NCBI RefSeq assembly: GCF_037892605.1
Contig: NZ_JBBKTU010000001.1
Coordinates: 2,480,001 to 2,544,000, forward strand
DNA from: Lacibacter sp. H407
GTDB lineage: Bacteria; Bacteroidota; Bacteroidia; Chitinophagales; Chitinophagaceae
Direction of reading: 5' to 3'
DNA: 64,000 bases
The notes below the pieces were generated by a model, which ran no database searches, had not been told where the DNA came from, and worked only from the letters and a program-made list of their open reading frames with translations. Below, piece after piece: positions 18,423-27,315 of the stretch. Both the position numbers and the translations under genes were made by a program. How positions within the stretch are numbered: position 1 is the stretch's first letter; every line of letters starts with the position of its first letter.

Positions 18423-18452
18423 TGTTTCTCTTGGTCCGTACTCTATCCTGTT

Positions 18453-18482
18453 GCCCCCCTTGGTCGGGGGGCTATTTTTTTA
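18453..18482 (+). terminator. Strong terminator closing the RNA array
   Basis: GCCCCCC / GGGGGGC stem (18453-18459 with 18466-18472), loop TTGGTC, then TATTTTTTTA. The T tail is only on the plus strand, so it ends plus-strand transcription of the array, not uvrA. Confidence 0.9.
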
Positions 18483-18488
18483 TAGATG

Positions 18489-21323
18489 TTATAACTCTGC
18501 TTTGAGAAACTGACCGGTATAACTTTCTTTACACATTACAAGTCCTTCAGGCGTTCCTTCAAATAGAATTTGTCCGCCACCATCACCACCTTCCGGTCCA
18601 AGATCAATAATGTGATCGGCCACTTTAATTACATCCATGTTGTGTTCAATTACCAACACTGTATTTCCTCTGTCAGTTAATTTATTCAGCACATCCAACA
18701 AATGTTGAATATCCTGGAAGTGTAAACCTGTTGTAGGTTCATCGAGAATGTAAAATGTTTTACCCGTATCTTTTTTTGCAAGTTCGGTTGATAGCTTTAC
18801 ACGTTGTGCTTCACCACCACTTAGTGTAACGGCACTTTGGCCGAGTGTGATATAACCCAGCCCCACATCTTCCAGCACTTTTATTTTGCGATAGAGATAA
18901 GGAACTGGTTGAAAAAACTCAACGGCTTCTTCCACCGTCATATCTAATACATCGGCAATTGATTTTCCTTTGTATCGAATTTCTAAAGTTTCACGGTTAT
19001 AGCGCTTGCCATTACATTTTTCACAATGCACATACACATCGGGTAAAAAGTTCATTTCGATTACACGCATACCACCGCCTTCACACACATCGCAACGCCC
19101 TGTTTTTACATTGAATGAAAAACGCCCTGCATTGTAACCTCTGATCTTTGCTTCGGGTACTGCAGAGAACAATGTTCTGATCTCCGTAAAGAAACCACAG
19201 TACGTTGCAGGATTGCTTCGTGGTGTACGGCCAATCGGCGACTGATCAATTTCAATCACCTTATCAATATGTTCCAATCCTTTGATGCTTTTGTAAGGCA
19301 TTGGATTAGCTTTTGAATCGTAGCAATATTTACTGAGAATAGGGTAAAGTGTTTCGTTGATGAGTGTACTCTTACCACTTCCGCTTACACCGGTAACAAC
19401 GATGAGTTTTCCCAATGGAAATTTGGTATTTACATTTCGAAGGTTATTACCTGTTGCACCTTTCAGCTCTATAAATTTTCCATTTCCTTTTCTGCGTTCG
19501 CCGGGAACAGGAATTGATTTTTCACCATTGAGATATTTCGCAGTATCACTGTGCGAAAGCAATACATCTTTTGGTGAACCTGCTGACACAATTGTACCAC
19601 CATGTTTACCGGCTTGCGGCCCCACGTCGATCAAATGATCGGCTGCCAGCATAATATCTTTGTCGTGCTCCACTACTAACACACTATTGCCAACATCACG
19701 CAGGTTTTTTAATGCTTCGATCAAACGATGATTGTCCCGCTGATGTAAACCAATGCTTGGCTCATCTAAAATATAAGTGATGCCTTGCAGTTGCGATCCG
19801 ATCTGCGTAGCCAATCTTATACGTTGACTTTCACCACCGCTCAATGTTCGGCTGGGACGGTTTAGTGTGAGATAGGTTAAACCAACATTCAATAAAAACT
19901 GAAGTCGTTCCCTGATCTCTTTCAACACATCTTTTGCAATGGCCGCTTGTTTGTTGCTGATGCGTAGTTCCAGTCCATCAAACCAGGCGGCAAGATTATC
20001 AAGATTCAAGTCACTTAATTCAGAGATGTTCCGGTCTTCAACTTTAAACCAAAGACTTTCTTTTTTTAATCTTGCTCCGTTGCAACTGCCACATGTTTTG
20101 AGCGTCATAAATTGCGTTACCCAGTCACGCAGGCCTTCGGTACTTTGCGGCGACGCAAACCAACGCTTTAACATGGGAATAATGCCTTCGTAACTACCGG
20201 TATATTCCAATGGAAGTGTTTCGTCATTTACATCTACTTCCAAAGTGGGACTGATATTTTTATCGCCAAACAACAGCAAGTCGAGTTGCTCCTGTGGAAT
20301 ATTTTTTACAGGTACATCTAATTTGATCTTGTATTTTTTTGCAAATGCAATTACCTGTTGAAACACACTTGCATCACGCTCTGCACCTAATGGTGCAATA
20401 CCACCTTCTTTCACAGTTAATGTTTGATCAGGAAGTACAAGTTCCATGTCAATAGTGTACACATTGCCCAATCCTTTACAGGTAGGGCATGCACCATAAG
20501 GAGAGTTGAATGAAAATGCATTGGGCGATGGTTCTTCGTAACTCAGCCCGGTATCTTCACACATCAATTGTTTGGAGTAAGAAATAACGCCGTTTTTTTC
20601 TGTTTCAATCAGCATGAGGTCTTTCCCCAATTTCAACGTTTGTTGTACGCTTTGGCTAATGCGAAGTTTAAAATCATCACTTGCTTTTAACCGGTCAACC
20701 ACCACTTCAATATCATGGATCTTGTAACGGTCGAGCTGCATCTTTGGAGCAATATCTTTGATCTCCCCATCGATCCGCACTTTTACAAATCCTTTCTTTC
20801 GGATATCTTCAAACAATTCACGGTAATGTCCTTTTCGTCCTCTTACCAATGGGGCGAGTAAAGAAATTTTTTGTCCATCAAAACGATCGAGGATATTACT
20901 TACAATTTCTTCTTCGCTCCACTTCACCATTTTCTTCCCTGTGTTGTACGAATAAGCTTCGCTGGCTCTTGCATAAAGCAATCGCAAAAAATCATACACC
21001 TCAGTAATGGTTCCAACTGTTGAACGTGGATTTTTATTGGTCGTTTTCTGTTCGATTGAAATAACAGGAGAGAGGCCGGTGATCTTATCTACGTCGGGCC
21101 GCTCCATATCGCCCACAAACTGGCGGGCATAAGCGCCGAATGTTTCCATATAGCGTCGCTGTCCTTCAGCATAAATGGTATCGAATGCAAGAGATGATTT
21201 GCCGCTGCCGCTGATACCGGTAATTACTACCAGTTTGTTTTTCGGAATACTTACATCAATATTTTTCAGGTTATGTACCCGTGCCCCTGAAACTTCTATT
21301 TGATCATTCACTGTATCGCTCAT
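18489..21323 (-). CDS. uvrA: Excinuclease ABC subunit A
   Basis: A 944-residue damage sensor of nucleotide excision repair that loads UvrB. Two ABC ATPase cassettes: Walker A GISGSGKSS (Lys42) with signature LSGGESQRIRLA in the first, GVSGSGKSTL with LSGGEAQRVKLS in the second. Zinc modules are visible at CGSCNGARL and CDVCEGGGMRVIEMNF...CEKCNGKRYN. Full length. It converges with the RNA array terminator, whose T tail points the other way, so uvrA has no obvious terminator of its own there. Confidence 0.98.
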   Translation of the reverse strand: MSDTVNDQIEVSGARVHNLKNIDVSIPKNKLVVITGISGSGKSSLAFDTIYAEGQRRYMETFGAYARQFVGDMERPDVDKITGLSPVISIEQKTTNKNPRSTVGTITEVYDFLRLLYARASEAYSYNTGKKMVKWSEEEIVSNILDRFDGQKISLLAPLVRGRKGHYRELFEDIRKKGFVKVRIDGEIKDIAPKMQLDRYKIHDIEVVVDRLKASDDFKLRISQSVQQTLKLGKDLMLIETEKNGVISYSKQLMCEDTGLSYEEPSPNAFSFNSPYGACPTCKGLGNVYTIDMELVLPDQTLTVKEGGIAPLGAERDASVFQQVIAFAKKYKIKLDVPVKNIPQEQLDLLLFGDKNISPTLEVDVNDETLPLEYTGSYEGIIPMLKRWFASPQSTEGLRDWVTQFMTLKTCGSCNGARLKKESLWFKVEDRNISELSDLNLDNLAAWFDGLELRISNKQAAIAKDVLKEIRERLQFLLNVGLTYLTLNRPSRTLSGGESQRIRLATQIGSQLQGITYILDEPSIGLHQRDNHRLIEALKNLRDVGNSVLVVEHDKDIMLAADHLIDVGPQAGKHGGTIVSAGSPKDVLLSHSDTAKYLNGEKSIPVPGERRKGNGKFIELKGATGNNLRNVNTKFPLGKLIVVTGVSGSGKSTLINETLYPILSKYCYDSKANPMPYKSIKGLEHIDKVIEIDQSPIGRTPRSNPATYCGFFTEIRTLFSAVPEAKIRGYNAGRFSFNVKTGRCDVCEGGGMRVIEMNFLPDVYVHCEKCNGKRYNRETLEIRYKGKSIADVLDMTVEEAVEFFQPVPYLYRKIKVLEDVGLGYITLGQSAVTLSGGEAQRVKLSTELAKKDTGKTFYILDEPTTGLHFQDIQHLLDVLNKLTDRGNTVLVIEHNMDVIKVADHIIDLGPEGGDGGGQILFEGTPEGLVMCKESYTGQFLKAEL

Positions 21324-21608
21324 ATTTTTTCTCTTTTGGCATGTAAACTGCCGGGAAGCGAATTTACCGTGAAATCCTTTACTAAAGTTATTAGGTTTCA
21401 GGAATCGTCAATAGATGGTTTTCAATCGATTGTCTGTGGAGGCGAGCTTGTTGCAAATACGCTGATGCTTCCACAGTCTGGAAAATTCTCAATATTAAGT
21501 TTTTGTTATGTGGAAAACTCAAGGCCATTTCTGTTTTGAATTGCAGCTGTTCACACTAACTTTTACGTGGTTTTTGAGCCAACCAACGATTACAAAACTT
21601 ATACAGTT

Positions 21609-22082
21609 ATGAGCATTACAGTTTACAACGCAGTTCCCATGATCCTTCATGATGGACAGGCGGAACATCGCTTTACGTTGAAATTGAGTCCCGCCACTGA
21701 AAGCTTTCGTTTAGAAAGCGGTCACATCAAACGCAGTATTTTCATTGGGAAACGAATGTTTAATAAGCTGTTTCAGTTTATACGAAACGAGTATGGATAC
21801 ACGCTTGGGCGAATCCAATACGATGATGATGATATGCGAAAAGGCTCAGCAGTTACAGAAGAACATGATGAGTTTCGTTTTACGATAAGTGAGCAAAACG
21901 GCATTGAAGTGATGCTGGAAAATGAAGCAACACCTTCAAAAAAAGTGAGTGCAACCATTCCTGCATATTATCATACTGATACGGAGCGGAAGGCACAACT
22001 CAGGGCGTTGATTCCATCTGTATTAGCCGCTTTGATACTTACACGTGAATTGCATACAGCCGTTAAAACGGTTGTTAGCTAA
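21609..22082 (+). CDS. Protein of unknown function
   Basis: A 157-residue soluble protein (MSITVYNAVPMILHDGQAEHRFTLKLSPATESFRLESGHIKRSIFIGKRMFNKLFQFIRNEYGYTLG and on), with an acidic patch DDDDM and a hydrophobic C-terminal helix SVLAALILTREL. ATG at 21609 is chosen over an upstream GTG. It lies directly before the sulfur region but is separated from it by a riboswitch-terminator, so it is probably not part of it. No family recognised. Confidence 0.6.
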   Translation: MSITVYNAVPMILHDGQAEHRFTLKLSPATESFRLESGHIKRSIFIGKRMFNKLFQFIRNEYGYTLGRIQYDDDDMRKGSAVTEEHDEFRFTISEQNGIEVMLENEATPSKKVSATIPAYYHTDTERKAQLRALIPSVLAALILTRELHTAVKTVVS

Positions 22083-22112
22083 AGAAATTTGGTTGTTTGG
22101 ATGATTTGCTGC

Positions 22113-22120
22113 TAATTTTG
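22113..22120 (+). promoter_or_regulatory. -7 box driving the SAM riboswitch leader
   Basis: TAATTTTG fits TAnnTTTG. A TTG 17 bases upstream (22093-22095) could be the -33 element. The predicted transcript would begin about 10 bases before the riboswitch. Confidence 0.45.
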
Positions 22121-22137
22121 CAACAGTTCTTTACATC

Positions 22138-22254
22138 ACTTATCAAGAAAGGCAGAGGGTAATGGCCCAATGAAGCCTTGGCAACCTCTCTCATTCAGCA
22201 ATGCTGAATCTGGAGAAAAGGTGCCAATTCCATCCCCACAAGGGGAAGATAAGT
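22138..22254 (+). promoter_or_regulatory. SAM-I riboswitch (S box)
   Basis: P1 stem ACTTATC (22138-22144) with GATAAGT (22248-22254). The core carries the S-box hallmarks: AAGAAAGGCAGAGGG, AATGGCCC, AATGAAGCC, TTGGCAACC, then the P3 hairpin ATTCAGCAATGCTGAAT and GGTGCCAATTCC. It binds S-adenosylmethionine and is expected to switch off downstream methionine genes when SAM is plentiful, through the terminator at 22290. Position immediately before metY-metX-hom agrees with this. Confidence 0.95.
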
Positions 22255-22289
22255 CAGATAGCACGCTCAATGTTTTTATCAAAATACTG

Positions 22290-22326
22290 AAGCTCATCTG
22301 ATTGTATCGGATGAGCTTTTTTGTTT
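22290..22326 (+). terminator. Riboswitch-controlled terminator
   Basis: A 13-bp stem (AAGCTCATCTGAT / ATCGGATGAGCTT with one G-U, loop TGT) followed by TTTTTTG. It lies 36 bases after the riboswitch aptamer, so it is the likely expression platform. Confidence 0.85.
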
Positions 22327-22466
22327 TCTACAGTTGTGTAGCTGAAGCAAAAAGCCGCCGGTAAATTTTCTTTGATAGGTGTTGCAAGGGCATCATATAA
22401 AGGCACAAGCAGATGAAACAAACAATTGTTATTTCGCACATTGACAAAACTTTTGCAAATGAGAAT

Positions 22467-22497
22467 TTGTATAAATCAGTAAAGCCGACTACTTTTG
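22467..22497 (+). promoter_or_regulatory. Second promoter of the sulfur operon
   Basis: TTG at 22467-22469 and TACTTTTG at 22490-22497, 20-base spacer. It lies downstream of the riboswitch terminator, so metY has an additional transcription start not governed by SAM. The -7 box lies inside an inverted repeat (22485-22501). Confidence 0.5.
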
Positions 22498-22501
22498 TCG
22501 G
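22485..22501. promoter_or_regulatory. Operator-like dyad CCGAC-N7-GTCGG
   Basis: CCGAC at 22485-22489 and GTCGG at 22497-22501, centred on the -7 box. It has the same geometry as three CCTAC-N7-GTAGG sites further along the sulfur region, with the central T/A pair replaced by G/C on both arms. Binding there would block RNA polymerase. The half sites resemble what I recall for Rrf2-family (IscR/CymR) regulators; the regulator itself is not in the window. Confidence 0.55.
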
Positions 22502-22514
22502 GTATACAAACTTC

Positions 22515-22592
22515 ATGTACAACAGCAACAACAATACAAACATTTCTTTAACTGCAGCCATGCAGTGTTGTTGTATTTGTTGTATGCCGTAA
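22515..22592 (+). CDS. Poly-cysteine leader peptide (25 codons) before metY
   Basis: ATG at 22515 starts a 25-codon frame rich in Asn and Thr that ends AMQCCCICCMP then TAA. Five Cys codons occur within six codons, just before a hairpin and the metY gene. Poly-Cys leader peptides that sense charged tRNA-Cys are known from other phyla (mycobacteria). Placement in front of a sulfur-assimilation operon makes the same role likely here. It lies 18 bases after the second promoter's -7 box. No clear ribosome-binding site is visible. Confidence 0.65.
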   Translation: MYNSNNNTNISLTAAMQCCCICCMP

Positions 22593-22599
22593 GGCATAC
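22518..22599 (+). promoter_or_regulatory. Alternative RNA structures over the leader ORF
   Basis: The cysteine-codon strand can pair back on the start of the ORF: TACAACAG (22518-22525) with TTGTTGTA (22577-22584), CAACAACA (22526-22533) with TGTTGTTG (22566-22573), and CTGCA/TGCAG at the tip (22552-22565). A second hairpin GTATGCC-GTAA-GGCATAC (22582-22599) overlaps the stop codon and shares bases 22582-22584 with the first, so the two compete. This is the arrangement expected of a translation-dependent attenuator. No T tract follows, so control may be at translation or through Rho. Confidence 0.5.
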
Positions 22600-22673
22600 A
22601 TATCTTTTCCGACCCTGCCTGTCAGGGAGGTAACACACACTTCTTCTTTTTTACTTCATTCTTCAATCATTAA

Positions 22674-24008
<1,335 letters not shown>

Positions 24009-24019
24009 ATTTTTGTGAC

Positions 24020-24120
24020 CAACGCAGGTGCTTCTATGTGCCTGCGTTGTGTCACTCACTTGTACGCTTTGTTCTTTCTTCAGCTGAATGAAATACAGAA
24101 CGATGCAGTGAGTGACACAA
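24020..24120 (+). repeat. Nested inverted repeats between metY and metX
   Basis: CAACGCAGG (24020-24028) pairs with CCTGCGTTG (24041-24049). TTGTGTCACTCACT (24047-24060) pairs with AGTGAGTGACACAA (24107-24120), a perfect 14-bp stem. The two stems share three bases and exclude each other at their junction. There is no T tract. It could stabilise mRNA ends, act as a processing site, or be a dispersed repeat: its 17-base left arm recurs at 2374-2390. Confidence 0.6.
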
Positions 24121-24159
24121 CAAGAGCTGATCCAGTATTCAAAATGATGATAACAAAAA

Positions 24160-25212
24160 ATGTCGATACAAATTTTTACATACAATAAACCATTCAGACT
24201 TGAGTCGGGAGCTTTGCTCAATCAATATCATTTGGCATACACAACGCTGGGTGAATTGAATGAAACAAAAGATAATGCCGTTTGGATCTTTCATGCATTA
24301 ACAGCCAACAGCGATCCATCAGAATGGTGGAGTGGGTTAGTTGGCCAAGGAAAACTATTTGATCCTGCAAAACATTTTATTGTATGTGTGAACATGCCCG
24401 GCAGTGCATATGGCAGCATTGGTCCGTTGGATATTAATCCGTTAACTGATGAGCCATACTACCACGATTTCCCCTGGTTTACTACAAGGGATATGATCCG
24501 TGCTTATGATCCGTTACGCAAGTTTTTAGGTATTGAAAAAATATACATTGGTATTGGTGGAAGCATGGGCGGACAACAATTATTGGAGTGGGCTATTGAA
24601 GAGCCGCAGTTGTTCGAACATATTATTCCTATAGCAACGAATGCTTATCATTCAGCCTGGGGTATTGCGTTCAATGCATCGCAACGTTTAGCAATAGAAG
24701 CTGATTCAACATGGAAGAATAAAGCTGAAGATGCTGGCACTGAAGGATTGAAAGCTGCAAGAAGTATTGCATTGCTATCTTATCGTCATTATGATGCGTA
24801 TGGCATCAGCCAGATCGAAGAAAGTAATGATGTGCTGGAATCATTCAAAAGTGAATCTTATCAGCGTTACCAGGGAGATAAATTAGTGAAACGCTACAAT
24901 GCGTTCAGTTATTATTTTCTCAGCAAAGGAATGGACTCACACAATGTGGGCCGTAGCCGGGTTTCTATTGAAGGAGCGTTAAAAGAAATTACCGCCAAAA
25001 CATTGGTGATCGGTATCAGCAATGATGTGTTGTTCCCTGTTAGTGAGCAGCAATTTCTGGCAAATATCATCAGCGGAGCAAGCTTTAAAAGTATTGAATC
25101 GTTTTATGGTCATGATGGATTCTTGTTAGAGTACGATCAGATCAGTAAAGCCATCAATAATTTTTTACAGCAAACGCAGAAAACAGATTTAAAAAAACAA
25201 TTAACGAATTAA
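24160..25212 (+). CDS. metX: Homoserine O-acetyltransferase
   Basis: A 350-residue alpha/beta-hydrolase-fold enzyme that acylates homoserine as the first committed step of methionine synthesis. The signature NMPGSAYGSIGPLDINP and nucleophile GGSMGG (Ser135) are present, with the catalytic Asp/His in NDVLFPVSEQQ and FYGHDGFLLEYDQ. The final choice of acetyl rather than succinyl donor is inferred from the family. It ends 1 base before the hom start, indicating coupling. Confidence 0.95.
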   Translation: MSIQIFTYNKPFRLESGALLNQYHLAYTTLGELNETKDNAVWIFHALTANSDPSEWWSGLVGQGKLFDPAKHFIVCVNMPGSAYGSIGPLDINPLTDEPYYHDFPWFTTRDMIRAYDPLRKFLGIEKIYIGIGGSMGGQQLLEWAIEEPQLFEHIIPIATNAYHSAWGIAFNASQRLAIEADSTWKNKAEDAGTEGLKAARSIALLSYRHYDAYGISQIEESNDVLESFKSESYQRYQGDKLVKRYNAFSYYFLSKGMDSHNVGRSRVSIEGALKEITAKTLVIGISNDVLFPVSEQQFLANIISGASFKSIESFYGHDGFLLEYDQISKAINNFLQQTQKTDLKKQLTN

Positions 25213-25213
25213 T

Positions 25214-26476
25214 ATGTCATCAGATAAACAATTGGTCATAGGACTGTTTGGGTTTGGAGTAGTAGGAGAAGGTTTGTACAAAGTATTGCAACAAACGCCA
25301 TCATTGAATGCACGCATTAAAAAAGTGTGTATCAAGAATCCGAATAAGAAACGTAATGCTCCCGAAGAATTATTTACAACCGACAGAGATGTATTGCTGA
25401 ACGATCCTGAAATTAATGTGATTGTAGAGGTGATCAACGAAAGCGAACCGGCATTTTACATCGTCTCAACAGCATTAAAGAGCGGAAAAGAAGTTGTGAG
25501 CGCCAGCAAGAAAATGATCGCTGAGCATTTACCTGAACTCCTTCGTTTGCAAACTGAAACAGGTATTTCATTCCTGTACGAAGCATCAGCTTGTGCATCG
25601 ATTCCTGTGATCCGTAACCTCGAAGAGTATTACGATAATGATCTTCTGCACGGTATACGTGGTATTGTAAACGGCAGCACCAACTACATTCTCACAAAAA
25701 TGTTTGAAGAGAAACTTGATTTCAAGCAAGCGTTGTTACAGGCACAGCAATTAGGTTTTGCAGAAGCAGATCCTACATTGGATGTAGATGGTTGGGATGC
25801 AGTAAACAAATGGGTGATATTGTTATTACATGCATACGGCATCGTATCGCATCCCAATGATATATTGTTTACAGGTATTCAGAACATCCAGGGTTCAGAT
25901 GCTACCGTTGGCCGTGAGAAAAATTTAGAGATCCGTTTGGTGGGCCAGGCTAAGAAATTACAGAATGGTAAAGTAGCTGCGTTTTTACTACCGCAGTTTG
26001 TAAAGCATGATGATCATTTGAGTTTTGTGAAGAACGAATATAACGGAGCTGTGGTTGAAAGTTCTTTTTCTGATAAGCAATTCTTCTATGGTAAAGGTGC
26101 CGGTTCATTCCCAACAGCATCGGCTGTGTTGAGTGATATTTCTGCTTTGCGTTACGATTATAAATACGAGTACAAGAAATTGTATTATCATCAACCAAAT
26201 GAACTTACCAACGATTACTATCTGAAAGTATACCTGAGCTTTGACGATTGGAATTATATTCCAAAAGAAAAGTTTGAGTGGATCGAAGAGTGGCATGCAG
26301 AAAGTGATCGTAAGTATTTAGTGGGTGTGTTGCATGCAACGGAGCTGAAAGAAAATAACTGGTGGAGAGAAAACGGAACATCACTTATTCTTTCTCCTGA
26401 ACCTATCATTGAAGATGTAGAGGTTCGTAAGCTGAAGAAAAAGAGTCTTGAATTAGCAGGTTTAAACTTTAATTGA
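25214..26476 (+). CDS. hom: Homoserine dehydrogenase
   Basis: A 420-residue NAD(P)H-dependent enzyme that reduces aspartate semialdehyde to homoserine. Rossmann motif LFGFGVVGEGLYKVL, the catalytic region VNGSTNYILTKMFEE, and GFAEADPTLDVDGWDAVNK. No ACT domain, so it is probably not threonine-regulated in the usual way. Having a dedicated copy in the methionine/sulfur operon suggests homoserine supply for MetX; a second, aspartokinase-fused copy may exist elsewhere in the genome. Confidence 0.95.
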   Translation: MSSDKQLVIGLFGFGVVGEGLYKVLQQTPSLNARIKKVCIKNPNKKRNAPEELFTTDRDVLLNDPEINVIVEVINESEPAFYIVSTALKSGKEVVSASKKMIAEHLPELLRLQTETGISFLYEASACASIPVIRNLEEYYDNDLLHGIRGIVNGSTNYILTKMFEEKLDFKQALLQAQQLGFAEADPTLDVDGWDAVNKWVILLLHAYGIVSHPNDILFTGIQNIQGSDATVGREKNLEIRLVGQAKKLQNGKVAAFLLPQFVKHDDHLSFVKNEYNGAVVESSFSDKQFFYGKGAGSFPTASAVLSDISALRYDYKYEYKKLYYHQPNELTNDYYLKVYLSFDDWNYIPKEKFEWIEEWHAESDRKYLVGVLHATELKENNWWRENGTSLILSPEPIIEDVEVRKLKKKSLELAGLNFN

Positions 26477-26478
26477 TC

Positions 26479-27213
26479 ATGAGTTTACAACAACAAATAA
26501 CTGAACTGGAAAGCCTTTTGCAGGATAAAAGTCCTGCAGCGGCTCTTCAGTTGTTAAGCGAACGTTTTAAAGGCAATATCGTTTTTTCAACCAGCTTTGG
26601 TTTGGAAGATCAGGCCATCAGCCATTTGATCTTTTCTGAAAAATTGCCGATTGATGTGTTTACACTCGACACCGGTCGTATGTTCACCGAAACATACAGC
26701 ACCTGGCGTTCAACATTGGAAGCATACAATCAACCTATTCACGCTTATTATCCCAACGCAGAAAAGCTGCAGTCTTTTGTGACGGAGAAAGGTCCGAATT
26801 CTTTCTACGAATCAACTGATAACCGGAAAGAATGTTGCGGTATCCGTAAAGTGGAGCCATTAAAACGTGCATTGAAAGGCAAGCAGGTTTGGATCACAGG
26901 TTTAAGGGCTGAACAAAGTCCTGATCGTCAGTCCACTTCTCAGCTAGAGTGGGATGAAGGTAACCAGATCATCAAATTTCACCCCATCCTGCATTGGACA
27001 TGGGAAGAGCTGAACCAGTTCATTCGTGAAAATCATGTTCCATACAATTCTTTACACGATAAAGGTTTTGTAAGCATTGGTTGCGCTCCCTGTACAAGAG
27101 CCATCCGCCCCGGCGAAGATTTTCGAGCCGGCCGTTGGTGGTGGGAGGATAAAAGCAACAAGGAATGTGGGTTACATGTGCATACAGATGTAAGCCAAAC
27201 GTCAAATTCCTGA
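26479..27213 (+). CDS. cysH: Adenylyl-sulfate (APS/PAPS) reductase, Fe-S type
   Basis: A 244-residue enzyme that reduces activated sulfate to sulfite with thioredoxin as donor. The catalytic cysteine lies in the C-terminal KECGLHVH. The two cysteine pairs ECCGIRKVEPL and GCAPCTRAIRPGED bind a [4Fe-4S] cluster, which marks the form that prefers APS over PAPS; this agrees with the absence of an APS kinase gene or domain here. ATG at 26479 lies 2 bases after the hom stop. Confidence 0.93.
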   Translation: MSLQQQITELESLLQDKSPAAALQLLSERFKGNIVFSTSFGLEDQAISHLIFSEKLPIDVFTLDTGRMFTETYSTWRSTLEAYNQPIHAYYPNAEKLQSFVTEKGPNSFYESTDNRKECCGIRKVEPLKRALKGKQVWITGLRAEQSPDRQSTSQLEWDEGNQIIKFHPILHWTWEELNQFIRENHVPYNSLHDKGFVSIGCAPCTRAIRPGEDFRAGRWWWEDKSNKECGLHVHTDVSQTSNS

Positions 27214-27264
27214 ATTACGCAAACGTTTACACAAGAATAAACAAATGTTAGGCACTTTGAGCCT

Positions 27265-27272
27265 TATATTTG
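27265..27272 (+). promoter_or_regulatory. -7 box before cysD
   Basis: TATATTTG, a perfect TAnnTTTG; the -33 element is weak. The operator-like dyad begins 12 bases downstream, near the predicted transcription start. Confidence 0.45.
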
Positions 27273-27284
27273 CAGTCATACAAC

Positions 27285-27301
27285 CCTACTCAGTAAGTAG
27301 G
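27285..27301. promoter_or_regulatory. Operator-like dyad CCTAC-N7-GTAGG (cysD)
   Basis: CCTAC at 27285-27289 and GTAGG at 27297-27301, in the wider context AACCCTACTCAG...GTAGGATAAT. Same spacing as the sites at 22485, 29569 and 36059. It lies 14 bases before the cysD start, near +5 of the predicted promoter. Confidence 0.55.
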
Positions 27302-27315
27302 ATAATAAGCAGATC

